Positions 1-5,575 of a DNA stretch of 12,071 nucleotides are shown piece after piece (positions within the stretch are counted from its first letter, which is position 1; each line of letters starts with the position of its first letter). Both the position numbers and the translations under genes were made by a program. The stretch is from Clostridia bacterium. Lineage in GTDB: Bacteria > Bacillota > Clostridia > Oscillospirales > Acutalibacteraceae. The notes beneath the pieces are model-generated. The model was not told the DNA's origin, did not search any database, and saw only the letters and a program-made list of their open reading frames with translations. The stretch lies in assembly GCA_017631745.1 (NCBI GenBank), contig JAGBSR010000184.1, positions 1 to 12,071 on the forward strand, given 5' to 3'.

Positions 1-67
1 AGTGAAGAGGTAAGAAGTAAAAAGTAAAATCCCACTTGCTGAACGCAAATGGGATTTTTGGAGGTAC
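1..67. repeat. 67-bp direct repeat, left copy (tRNA-Cys 3' end plus terminator)
   Basis: These 67 bases are identical to 672-738. Read on the minus strand, the repeat starts with GTACCTCCA, which are the last five acceptor bases, discriminator and CCA of the tRNA-Cys gene, and continues through the tRNA terminator hairpin and a purine/pyrimidine-skewed tail. Here no tRNA body precedes it: identity stops at 68, where DUF3592-side sequence begins. The copy touches the window edge, so the repeat may be longer. Together the two copies bracket the DUF3592 gene like the direct repeats left by integration or duplication at a tRNA 3' end. Identity is seen directly; mechanism is inferred. Confidence 0.9.
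14..55 (-). terminator. Rho-independent terminator after DUF3592 gene
   Basis: The minus strand reads an 11-bp stem (ATCCCATTTGC with GCAAGTGGGAT, one G-U pair) and a 5-base loop at 29-55, followed by a T-rich run TTTACTTTTTACTT. It lies 41 bp past the DUF3592 stop codon and is an exact copy of the tRNA operon terminator. Confidence 0.75.
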
Positions 68-96
68 GTCTCACTTTAGAACCATAGTTTTATAAA

Positions 97-516
97 TTAC
101 TTTTGGATAGAATTCTTATTTTTTCTAAGCACCAATATCGTTCCTATTGCTGCAAAAATTACTCCGGACAATGAAAATATAATATAAAAAACATCAGAAC
201 CATCTTTATATACCGTTTGCATATCGTTTTCAAAATAGTATATATCTATTTGCTCACCTATTATAAAACTTGATTTATGGGTATTCAATTTAGTTGTTAT
301 TTTCTCTCCGTTCACTTCTAACTCAACATAAGTTGTATAATCAATAGGAAATTCAGGGTCGCCTGTTTCTTGTTCATCAATTCTGACAATATGTGCAGTT
401 GTATATATTCGCTCTTCTTTTCCCGTGAATGTGGGAATACACTTAACTGTTCCGAGAATTGTAAACACTAACCCAATCACGATAAAAAGTACACCAATTA
501 TTTTTGTTGCTTTCAC
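97..516 (-). CDS. DUF3592-type two-TM membrane protein
   Basis: A 139-aa protein with hydrophobic segments at about residues 5-25 and 107-130 around a polar middle of about 80 residues. The middle has the pattern of DUF3592 proteins: TTAHIVRID, then YVELEVNGEKITTKLN, then a GEQIDIYYFEND stretch. DUF3592 proteins are usually small membrane proteins of unknown role. The start is GTG at 516, supported by GAGAGGAG nine bases upstream; no upstream ATG has a better site. The gene stands alone, with its own extended -10 promoter (554-582) and its own terminator, between two 67-bp repeats tied to the tRNA-Cys gene, which suggests later insertion. Family assignment is by eye and function is unknown. 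Confidence 0.7.
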   Translation of the reverse strand: MKATKIIGVLFIVIGLVFTILGTVKCIPTFTGKEERIYTTAHIVRIDEQETGDPEFPIDYTTYVELEVNGEKITTKLNTHKSSFIIGEQIDIYYFENDMQTVYKDGSDVFYIIFSLSGVIFAAIGTILVLRKNKNSIQK

Positions 517-553
517 TGTAATTTACTCCTCTCAATCTATATTTATTAAAATA

Positions 554-582
554 ATTGTACCACTTATAAACTGAAAATACAA
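554..582 (-). promoter_or_regulatory. Sigma-A promoter for DUF3592 gene
   Basis: On the minus strand a -35 TTGTAT (577-582) is followed by a 17-bp spacer and a -10 TACAAT (554-559) with an extended TGG just upstream. The expected transcript start near 547 gives a leader of about 30 nt to the GTG start at 516. Confidence 0.6.
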
Positions 583-608
583 TAGGATGCGGGTGTCCCA
601 CCCACACT

Positions 609-650
609 TATTCACTCTTACCTCTTACTTCTTACTTTCCAAAAATCCCA
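609..650 (-). repeat. Partial inverted copy of the 67-bp repeat, segments reordered
   Basis: Read on the minus strand, this stretch begins with TGGGATTTTTGGA (650-638), identical to 50-62 and 721-733, and then runs AAGTAAGAAGTAAGAGGTAAGAGTG, closely resembling the purine-rich tail at 674-700. The two pieces are in the opposite order to the intact repeat, so this is not a simple hairpin partner. It suggests rearranged debris of a short dispersed repeat next to the tRNA-Cys terminator. Confidence 0.55.
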
Positions 651-671
651 TCAAAAATTTTATGAAGGAAT

Positions 672-738
672 AGTGAAGAGGTAAGAAGTAAAAAGTAAAA
701 TCCCACTTGCTGAACGCAAATGGGATTTTTGGAGGTAC
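672..738. repeat. 67-bp direct repeat, right copy (at intact tRNA-Cys)
   Basis: Identical to 1-67. This copy is attached to the intact tRNA-Cys gene and contains its final nine bases, its terminator and the purine-skewed tail. The distance between equivalent points of the two copies is 671 bp, which defines the apparent cassette carrying the DUF3592 gene. Confidence 0.9.
685..726 (-). terminator. Rho-independent terminator of the tRNA operon
   Basis: Just four bases past the encoded CCA of tRNA-Cys the minus strand forms an 11-bp stem (700-726; one G-U pair, loop GTTCA) followed by TTTTACTTTTTACTT. It ends the Val-Asp-Gly-Cys transcript. Confidence 0.8.
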
Positions 739-804
739 CACCCGGATTTGAACCGGGGCATAACGGTTTTGCAGACCGTGGCCTTACCGCTTGGCTATGG
801 TACC
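730..804 (-). tRNA. tRNA-Cys (anticodon GCA)
   Basis: The minus strand folds as a full cloverleaf. The acceptor stem GGTACCA pairs with TGGTACC, the anticodon stem ACGGT/ACCGT carries loop CTGCAAA (anticodon GCA), and the T arm is CCCGG-TTCAAAT-CCGGG. The discriminator is U, as expected for tRNA-Cys, and CCA is encoded at 730-732. It is the last gene of the tRNA cluster. Its 3' nine bases are duplicated at 59-67. Confidence 0.96.
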
Positions 805-809
805 ATATA

Positions 810-885
810 TGGAGCGGATGACGAGGCTCGAACTCGCTACCTCCACCTTGGCAAGGTGGCGCTCTACCAGATGAGCTACATCCGC
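810..885 (-). tRNA. tRNA-Gly (anticodon GCC)
   Basis: Cloverleaf on the minus strand: acceptor GCGGATG pairs with CATCCGC, anticodon stem CCACC/GGTGG carries loop TTGCCAA (anticodon GCC), and the T loop is TTCGAGC. The discriminator is U and CCA is encoded (810-812). It is third in the cluster, 5 bp before tRNA-Cys. Confidence 0.96.
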
Positions 886-899
886 ATATTAACTTAAAA

Positions 900-976
900 T
901 GGCGACCCGGAACGGGCTCGAACCGTCGACCTCTAGCGTGACAGGCTAGCGTTCTAACCAACTGAACTACCGGGCC
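900..976 (-). tRNA. tRNA-Asp (anticodon GTC)
   Basis: Cloverleaf on the minus strand: acceptor GGCCCGG pairs with CCGGGTC through a G2-U71 wobble, anticodon stem CTAGC/GCTAG carries loop CTGTCAC (anticodon GTC), and the T loop is TTCGAGC. Discriminator G is the tRNA-Asp identity base. CCA is encoded at 900-902. It is second in the cluster. Confidence 0.96.
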
Positions 977-981
977 ATTTG

Positions 982-1057
982 TGGTGGGAACAACAGGGCT
1001 CGAACCTGTGACCCTCTGCTTGTAAGGCAGATGCTCTCCCAGCTGAGCTATGCTCCC
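982..1057 (-). tRNA. tRNA-Val (anticodon TAC)
   Basis: Cloverleaf on the minus strand: acceptor GGGAGCA pairs with TGTTCCC (one G-U pair), anticodon stem TCTGC/GCAGA carries loop CTTACAA (anticodon TAC), and the T loop is TTCGAGC. The discriminator is A and CCA is encoded at 982-984. It is the first gene of the cluster, about 35 nt from the predicted transcript start. Confidence 0.96.
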
Positions 1058-1098
1058 ACATCTTCTGTTTGAGACTCGTCTCTCACAGCGACTCGTAT

Positions 1099-1127
1099 AC
1101 TATAACAGAAAACTTTCTGTTTGTCAA
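1099..1127 (-). promoter_or_regulatory. Near-consensus sigma-A promoter of the tRNA cluster
   Basis: On the minus strand a perfect -35 TTGACA (1122-1127) is separated by exactly 17 bp from a -10 TATAGT (1099-1104). Transcription should start near 1092, about 35 nt before tRNA-Val. AT-rich DNA upstream of the -35, including a 29-bp AT palindrome, could act as an UP element, as is common for stable-RNA promoters. Confidence 0.85.
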
Positions 1128-1133
1128 TGGTTA

Positions 1134-1162
1134 TTTTCAATTTTTTTGAAAAAAATTGAAAA
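1134..1162. repeat. 29-bp AT-only-armed palindrome upstream of tRNA promoter
   Basis: Fourteen-base perfect arms (TTTTCAATTTTTTT and its complement) flank a single central base. It begins 7 bp upstream of the tRNA -35 box and ends directly at the stop codon of the possible small ORF on the same strand. It could serve as an UP element, a weak terminator or a protein site; the sequence alone does not decide. Confidence 0.7.
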
Positions 1163-1163
1163 T

Positions 1164-1313
1164 TTAAAAATCAAAACCCGTAAAACCTATTTCAGGTTTA
1201 TTCTGAGGTTTTCCAATCGGGAAATAGTTGAAAAAGATAAATGAAAAAATATCTGTAATACGGCCGAGAATTCTGCTGAGCATATTAAGTATTAAAAATA
1301 ACGGATCTCTCAT
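1164..1313 (-). CDS. Possible 49-aa small hydrophobic protein
   Basis: A short minus-strand frame of 49 codons starts with ATG at 1313 and ends at TAA 1164. Its main support is a strong ribosome site, AAGGGAGGT, ending eight bases before the ATG, in otherwise AT-rich DNA. The predicted peptide begins MRDPLFLILNMLSRILGR, has a hydrophobic, amphipathic first 33 residues with an aromatic patch, and ends in a polar Pro/Gly-containing tail (from PIGKPQNKP). A TATAAT box lies at 1362-1367 but no good -35 is 17 bp upstream (TTGATA is 20 bp away). It matches no family I recognise; membrane association is plausible. It could be a leader peptide, a small toxin-like peptide or a chance frame. Confidence 0.4.
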   Translation of the reverse strand: MRDPLFLILNMLSRILGRITDIFSFIFFNYFPIGKPQNKPEIGFTGFDF

Positions 1314-1539
1314 CTATACTACCTCCCTTGTTTTGATACACTTCTGCATTTTGTGTTTTGTATTATACAGTATCAAGTTGCCTTAGTTATCAACATATTA
1401 TTAACATTATATTAATCATAAAGAAAAATATACTTTTAAAGGTATATTAAATTAATTTTTTACTGTATTTTTCTTCAGATCAGGGATTATTTGATTTTTT
1501 CTTCGGTTTCTGTCAAGACTTTTCAAAGAGGTGAAAGCG
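1314..1539. other. AT-rich divergent spacer before the DUF421 operon
   Basis: This 226-bp spacer holds a minus-strand TATAAT box at 1362-1367 and the ribosome site of the possible small ORF. It also holds a 22-bp near-palindrome at 1427-1448 (AATATAC arm repeated as GTATATT) that could be an operator for the plus-strand operon. I see no convincing plus-strand -35/-10 pair; a TTATCA/TATTAA pair with a 17-bp spacer near 1387-1415 is the best but weak. No riboswitch was recognised. Confidence 0.5.
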
Positions 1540-2214
1540 ATGAATATACTTATAAAAGGAATTATAATTTATACAGTACTTGCTATAGCCGTGAGATTTA
1601 TGGGCAAAAGACAAATAGGTGAGCTGCAGCCAGGTGAGCTTGTTACAACTATGGTACTCTCGGAAATTGCCACTATGCCGTTGCAGGATGACAAATTCCC
1701 CGTACTAAGCGGCATAACTCTTATTTTTCTCTTCGTTACCCTTGAGCTTGTTTCCTCGTTTCTGGCTATGAAATCCCGACCCTACCGCACTCTTATGCAG
1801 GGTCACAGCGTACTTATCATAAAAGACGGACACCTGCTTAAGGATAACCTTACAATGATACGCTACAGCACCGACGACCTTATGGAAGCTCTCAGGCTGA
1901 AGGATGTCTTCGACATTGACGATGTGCAATATGCCTATATAGAGACCAACGGCTCGGTGAGTGTCAGATTAAAAAAAGAGGCGGAGCCCGTTACCCCAAA
2001 AGATTTAAATGTACCCTGCCGTGAAAACACCCTGCCCTGCCTTGTGATAAGCGACGGCAAAATTATAACAAGAGATTTTGAGCTTTGCTCTATGACTAAT
2101 GAAAAGCTGCAGAAGATACTAAAGAAAAACAATCTGAGTGTCAAGGAGGTTTTCCTGATGACGGCAGATAAACAGGGAAACATCTATACTGTTAAAAAGG
2201 CGGTGAAAAAATGA
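1540..2214 (+). CDS. DUF421 (YetF/YrbG-like) membrane protein
   Basis: A 224-aa protein. The N-terminal third is hydrophobic with helices at about residues 3-20 and 54-74. Between them lies the family-typical stretch RFMGKRQIGELQPGEL followed by TMVLSEIATMPLQD. The C-terminal part is the soluble YetF domain: SRPYRTLMQG, then LIIKDGHLLKDNL, DDLMEALRLKDVFDIDDVQYAYIETNGSVSV. DUF421 proteins are inner-membrane proteins with a cytoplasmic domain; their role is poorly defined. ATG at 1540 is chosen because GAGGTG at 1528-1533 is its ribosome site; an upstream in-frame GTG (1531) lies within that site. The stop overlaps the next start as ATGA, so the DUF4363 partner is translationally coupled. Confidence 0.88.
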   Translation: MNILIKGIIIYTVLAIAVRFMGKRQIGELQPGELVTTMVLSEIATMPLQDDKFPVLSGITLIFLFVTLELVSSFLAMKSRPYRTLMQGHSVLIIKDGHLLKDNLTMIRYSTDDLMEALRLKDVFDIDDVQYAYIETNGSVSVRLKKEAEPVTPKDLNVPCRENTLPCLVISDGKIITRDFELCSMTNEKLQKILKKNNLSVKEVFLMTADKQGNIYTVKKAVKK

Positions 2215-2591
2215 AAAGGCTCATTGTTTCTTTTGCAGTGCTTTCTCTGCTGTTTGTTTATAATTATTACAGCGAAAAGTATGTTCTCGACTATTGCTCT
2301 TATCTCGACAGTACCCTTGAAAGATGTGCTGATGAGCTGAAAGAAAAAAAATACTCATCGGCTGAAAATACTGCCGACGAGCTGATGAAAAGCTGGGAAA
2401 AGAATGATATTATCCTTAGTGTGTTTATCGGTGACAGCTCTGTGGTCGAGCCTGAAAAAAGCATTATAAGCCTTTACGGCAGCATTGGTGATAAAAATTA
2501 CAGCTACTGTCTTCTTGCTGTCAGAGAGTGTCAGGGCTATATCCACGAGATATGCGAAAGCACTCAGACAAATTTTGCAAATATACTTTAA
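2211..2591 (+). CDS. DUF4363-type membrane-anchored protein
   Basis: A 126-aa protein with one N-terminal hydrophobic segment (about residues 3-17) and an otherwise helical, charged, probably extracytoplasmic domain containing WEKNDIILSVFI, SIISLYGSI and YSYCLLAVRECQGYIHEI. This pattern fits DUF4363, a small clostridial family that I recall as commonly encoded next to DUF421. Its ATG overlaps the DUF421 stop by 4 bases, so the two probably act together at the membrane; the function is unknown. Its TAA (2589-2591) overlaps the TAA of convergent ispF (2588-2590), so no separate terminator exists between them. Confidence 0.78.
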   Translation: MKRLIVSFAVLSLLFVYNYYSEKYVLDYCSYLDSTLERCADELKEKKYSSAENTADELMKSWEKNDIILSVFIGDSSVVEPEKSIISLYGSIGDKNYSYCLLAVRECQGYIHEICESTQTNFANIL

Positions 2592-3061
2592 GCTTTATCT
2601 ATAAGACAGACGGCGTGGGCAGATATTCCCATACCCTCACCTGTAAAGCCCATGCCCTCTTCTGTGGTGGCTTTGACATTTATACAGTCAATATCACACT
2701 CTAAGGTTTTGGCAATGTTCTCTCTCATAGTATCGATATAGCCTCTCATTTTAGGTCTCTGAGCAATTATGGTTGCATCAACATTTATCACATAATAGCC
2801 CATTTCTTTAAGGTGTTTGTAAACCTCAGCCATAAGCACAAGGCTGTCGGCACCCTTGAACTGAGGGTCTGTATCGGGAAAAAGCTTGCCTATATCGCCT
2901 AAGGCAGCGGCACCTAAAAGAGCATCCGATATGGCGTGTAAGAGTACATCTGCATCCGAGTGGCCCAGAAGTCCCTTTTCATAAGGTATCTCAACGCCGC
3001 CCATTATGAGCTTTCTGCCCTCTACGAGCTTATGTACATCGTATCCGTGACCTATTCTCAT
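2588..3061 (-). CDS. ispF: 2-C-methyl-D-erythritol 2,4-cyclodiphosphate synthase
   Basis: A 157-aa enzyme of normal family length. It cyclises CDP-methylerythritol 2-phosphate to MECDP with loss of CMP, step five of the MEP (non-mevalonate) isoprenoid pathway, as a cytoplasmic homotrimer. The metal ligands are visible: GYDVH gives D8 and H10, and GHSDADVLLHAI gives H42. The C-terminal TTEEGMGFTGEGMGI stretch matches the CMP/active-site motif. The start is ATG at 3061 with AAAGGAGA eight bases upstream, inside the preceding gene. That ATG overlaps the upstream TGA by four bases, so ispF is coupled to the M5-like nuclease gene. It is the last gene of the holA operon. Confidence 0.96.
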   Translation of the reverse strand: MRIGHGYDVHKLVEGRKLIMGGVEIPYEKGLLGHSDADVLLHAISDALLGAAALGDIGKLFPDTDPQFKGADSLVLMAEVYKHLKEMGYYVINVDATIIAQRPKMRGYIDTMRENIAKTLECDIDCINVKATTEEGMGFTGEGMGISAHAVCLIDKA

Positions 3062-3648
3062 AAGTTTATCTCCTTTAGTTTTTCTGTGAACTCTTCATAT
3101 GTTACAAAGGTATTGAGTATTTTTATAAGAGATGAGGTTGAAAGTCTTTCGGGCAAGGCAAGAGCCCTCATAAGCTTAATTCTTTTTTCCTTGCTGTCCT
3201 GCTTACCCATAAGACCCGCCTCATATAAATCTATATTGGTAATCAGGCGTCTCTCCTGACTGTCAGACTCAGAGCAGATTACCCCTGCCCTTCTGAATGC
3301 CTCAAGGAGTATTTCTTCACTTATACCCTCAACACCGAGCTTACCCTCTTTACCGGCCTGAGTTTTTCTCTTCTCTTTGCCGTAAATGTCGGGAATATAG
3401 ACATGGGTGATTTTATCCTCAGCTATAGAGGACTTGAGAAATTTTCTGATAAGAAAGCCTGCCGAGTCGCTGTCGGTCAGAACTATTATACCCTTTTCAT
3501 CGGCAAGACGGCGAAGCAACGCCTGCTTTTCTTTATCCTTAAAAATGCCGAAACCGTCAGTCTTAATTATCAGTGCATCAACAATTCTGCTGAGCTTTAT
3601 TATATCATACTTGCCCTCAACTATAACGGGCTTATCTATCTTAATCAT
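3058..3648 (-). CDS. TOPRIM nuclease, ribonuclease M5 / DUF4093 type
   Basis: A 196-aa protein with an N-terminal TOPRIM fold: VIVEGKYD carries the catalytic glutamate (E11) and VLTDSDSAG carries the acidic pair (D59, D61). The central GKEGKLGVEGI (about 102-108) matches the KxGxGVEHA stretch of ribonuclease M5, and the C-terminal half looks like DUF4093. In the established member (B. subtilis RnmV) the enzyme matures 5S rRNA precursors, but there the gene sits next to ksgA, not ispF, so the exact substrate here is inferred. It overlaps both neighbours by ATGA (start 3648 with the holA stop, end 3058 with the ispF start). A GGTGA ribosome site lies upstream of its ATG. Confidence 0.85.
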   Translation of the reverse strand: MIKIDKPVIVEGKYDIIKLSRIVDALIIKTDGFGIFKDKEKQALLRRLADEKGIIVLTDSDSAGFLIRKFLKSSIAEDKITHVYIPDIYGKEKRKTQAGKEGKLGVEGISEEILLEAFRRAGVICSESDSQERRLITNIDLYEAGLMGKQDSKEKRIKLMRALALPERLSTSSLIKILNTFVTYEEFTEKLKEINL

Positions 3649-4682
3649 ACTCTTTCACCGTTAGATACAAGAAAGAGCTTGACCATCAGCTTCTCTAAAA
3701 CTATAACCTCGTCGTCGGAGCTCTTTTTCAGCTTCATATCAGCCTCACTGAGCACCTCAAGGCATTTTCTCAAGGTGGGCAAATCCATCTTAGAAGCATC
3801 TCTTGCCCCATTGGTAAGACGGAAGGAGGTGTTTCTGTAGCCGAAATCATTGGCAAGAACCTCAGCTCTCTCTCCACAGAAAAGAGAAACCTTGGCTCTG
3901 TACATATCAACATAAGAGCTGATGATGGTACCGAGGATATATTCAGGCGAAACCTTTTGCTTTAAAAGGGTGTGAAGCACCTTATATGCCTTGTCAAAGT
4001 CTTTTTGCATCAGAGCCTTAGTCAGATAATATATCTTCACATCGTCGGTTTTAACGGCAACAGCGTCAATGTGAGCCTTGGTGATTTCACCTGCAGCATA
4101 ACCGCAGACCTTATGAAGCTCGTTGATGAGCACATTGAAGTCATCTCCCACCTGAGAGACAAGATAGTTTGCCATCTGAGTCGACAGGATACAGCCCTGC
4201 TTATTAGCCGAAGAAATAAGAGGCTTGATAAGGTCGTTACCTGTTCTCTTGTTAAGAATGCAGACAGCACCGTGCTTTGAGATAATATCTGCTGCCTTCT
4301 TAGCCTTAGTCAGAGAAAACTCGGGATTTTTCTGAACAAATATAACTATTGAGGTATCGGGACAAGACTCGGCATAAGCAGTGATATTGCTGATATCTCT
4401 GTCATTGGCACCCTCTAATTTATAGTCCTCAACTATAAGGCAACGCTTATCGCTCATCATAGGCATAATGCTTGCCTGCTCAAAGACATCGGCTAAGTCG
4501 AGACCCTTGCCGTCAAACTTCTGAAGATTGAAGTTTTCGAAAGCAGGCTCAACATTTTTACTTGCAATCATATCCGTATATGTCTTTTTAAGGTAATCCT
4601 CATCACCGCAGATGAGATATATAGGATAAAACTCCCCTGACTTTATGTGAGCTTTGAGTTCTTTTTCATTATAGTTTGCCAT
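3645..4682 (-). CDS. holA: DNA polymerase III subunit delta
   Basis: A 345-aa protein, normal for this family. It is the clamp-opening 'wrench' of the pol III clamp loader, acting on the beta clamp at replication forks. Visible marks are FYPIYLICGDEDYL near residues 18-31 (the degenerate AAA+ loop of delta), the NFNLQKFDGKG strand, and the ASIMPMMSDKRCLIVEDY segment corresponding to the beta-interacting region. The remainder matches the delta collar domain. I choose ATG 4682 rather than ATG 4700: AGGTGA lies just before 4682, while 4700 has no ribosome site and coincides with the predicted transcript start. It is the first gene of a three-gene operon and ends with an ATGA overlap. Confidence 0.93.
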   Translation of the reverse strand: MANYNEKELKAHIKSGEFYPIYLICGDEDYLKKTYTDMIASKNVEPAFENFNLQKFDGKGLDLADVFEQASIMPMMSDKRCLIVEDYKLEGANDRDISNITAYAESCPDTSIVIFVQKNPEFSLTKAKKAADIISKHGAVCILNKRTGNDLIKPLISSANKQGCILSTQMANYLVSQVGDDFNVLINELHKVCGYAAGEITKAHIDAVAVKTDDVKIYYLTKALMQKDFDKAYKVLHTLLKQKVSPEYILGTIISSYVDMYRAKVSLFCGERAEVLANDFGYRNTSFRLTNGARDASKMDLPTLRKCLEVLSEADMKLKKSSDDEVIVLEKLMVKLFLVSNGERV

Positions 4683-4706
4683 GCTTTCACCTCGTTTCAT
4701 CTTGAT

Positions 4707-4735
4707 ATTATATCATAGTTTGTCTTTCAGTGCAA
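4707..4735 (-). promoter_or_regulatory. Extended -10 promoter of the holA operon
   Basis: The minus strand has TTGCAC (4730-4735), a 17-bp spacer and a perfect TATAAT (4707-4712) preceded by TGA, an extended -10. The start should be near 4700, giving a leader of about 18 nt before ATG 4682. Its -35 is only 8 bp from the -35 of the divergent nitroreductase promoter. Confidence 0.7.
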
Positions 4736-4743
4736 GGGAAAAC

Positions 4744-4772
4744 TTGACACGGGGCACACTTTAGTTTATACT
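4744..4772 (+). promoter_or_regulatory. Near-consensus sigma-A promoter of ferredoxin-nitroreductase gene
   Basis: Plus strand: perfect -35 TTGACA (4744-4749), 17-bp spacer, -10 TATACT (4767-4772). The start should be near 4779, with AAAGGAG at 4791-4797 and ATG at 4805. No obvious operator overlaps it. Confidence 0.85.
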
Positions 4773-4804
4773 TAAAGAGAAATAAAACTTAAAGGAGCAA
4801 CACT

Positions 4805-5575
4805 ATGAAACCCGTTATAATTGATAAAGAAAAATGTATCGGTTGCGGCAAATGTGTCAAAGACTGTGTAAGCGAAAAGCTTGGCATAATCGACGGTAAA
4901 GCCGTATTCAAATATGAAAGATGCATTCAGTGCGGCCACTGCTTTGCTATCTGTCCCACAGGTGCAGTATCAATGAGAGATTACCCCGATGCTGAAAATG
5001 AAGCCGTTGTTGATATGACCGAATTCGATGCAGATAAGCTTCTTACAGCTATGAAGTCAAGACGCACAATCCGTCAGTTCAAGGATAAAGAAGTATCAGC
5101 TGAAGACATTGCAAAAATCATCGAGGCAGGCCGTTACTGTCCCACAGGCACAAATGCCCAGGACTTTGCCTTCACTGTTATAACTGATGCTTTACCCGAT
5201 ATCGAAAAAGAATGTGTCAAGTTCTTCAGATGGGGTCAGAAGGCAGCTACACCATTCTCAAAATACATCAAAAATTCAACTATCGACGATAACTTCTTCT
5301 TTAAGAAGGCTCCTCTTGTTATAGTTGTCAGCAGCAAAGGCCACACCAGCGCTTGTCTCGCTTCATCATATATGGAGCTTATGGCTGAGAGTCTCGGTCT
5401 CGGCGTGCTTTACCGCGGTTTCTTCGTTGGAGTTGCAAAGCTCAATCCTAAAATCGGTGCAATGCTTAAATTAGAAAAGGGCTATAAGCCTGTCACTACT
5501 CTCGTAATCGGCTATCCCGATGTAAAATATGAGAGAATACCACCGAGAAACAAGGCTAAGGTGAATTATATATAA
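4805..5575 (+). CDS. Ferredoxin-nitroreductase fusion protein
   Basis: A 256-aa two-domain protein. Residues 1-60 form a 2[4Fe-4S] ferredoxin with complete ligands: C11, C14, C17, C21 (CIGCGKCVKDC) and C40, C43, C46, C50 (CIQCGHCFAICP). Residues 80-256 are a nitroreductase-fold FMN domain: SRRTIRQF (85-92) is the usual FMN-phosphate-contacting start and CPTGTNAQ follows; the C-terminal TTLVIGYPDVKYERIPPRNK is also typical. The ferredoxin module should pass electrons to flavin, a fusion common in anaerobes; the substrate is unknown. AAAGGAG lies seven bases before the ATG. The gene is monocistronic, divergent from holA, and ends one base before a perfect 18-bp hairpin. Confidence 0.9.
   Translation: MKPVIIDKEKCIGCGKCVKDCVSEKLGIIDGKAVFKYERCIQCGHCFAICPTGAVSMRDYPDAENEAVVDMTEFDADKLLTAMKSRRTIRQFKDKEVSAEDIAKIIEAGRYCPTGTNAQDFAFTVITDALPDIEKECVKFFRWGQKAATPFSKYIKNSTIDDNFFFKKAPLVIVVSSKGHTSACLASSYMELMAESLGLGVLYRGFFVGVAKLNPKIGAMLKLEKGYKPVTTLVIGYPDVKYERIPPRNKAKVNYI

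Noticed and set aside
632..961. Minus-strand 109-aa open frame across the tRNA region
   Set aside because: It runs through tRNA-Cys, tRNA-Gly and most of tRNA-Asp; the apparent protein is a translation of tRNA sequence.
1050..1244. Plus-strand 64-aa open frame
   Set aside because: It overlaps the end of tRNA-Val and the tRNA promoter and has no ribosome site.
1531..1539. GTG start adding three residues to the DUF421 protein
   Set aside because: The GTG is part of the GAGGTG ribosome site that serves ATG 1540.
3403..3840. Plus-strand 145-aa open frame antisense to the M5-like gene and holA
   Set aside because: Lies entirely opposite well-supported genes with intact motifs; no ribosome site or recognisable domain.
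4683..4700. Longer holA start at ATG 4700
   Set aside because: No ribosome site precedes it, and it falls at the predicted transcript start; ATG 4682 has AGGTGA.
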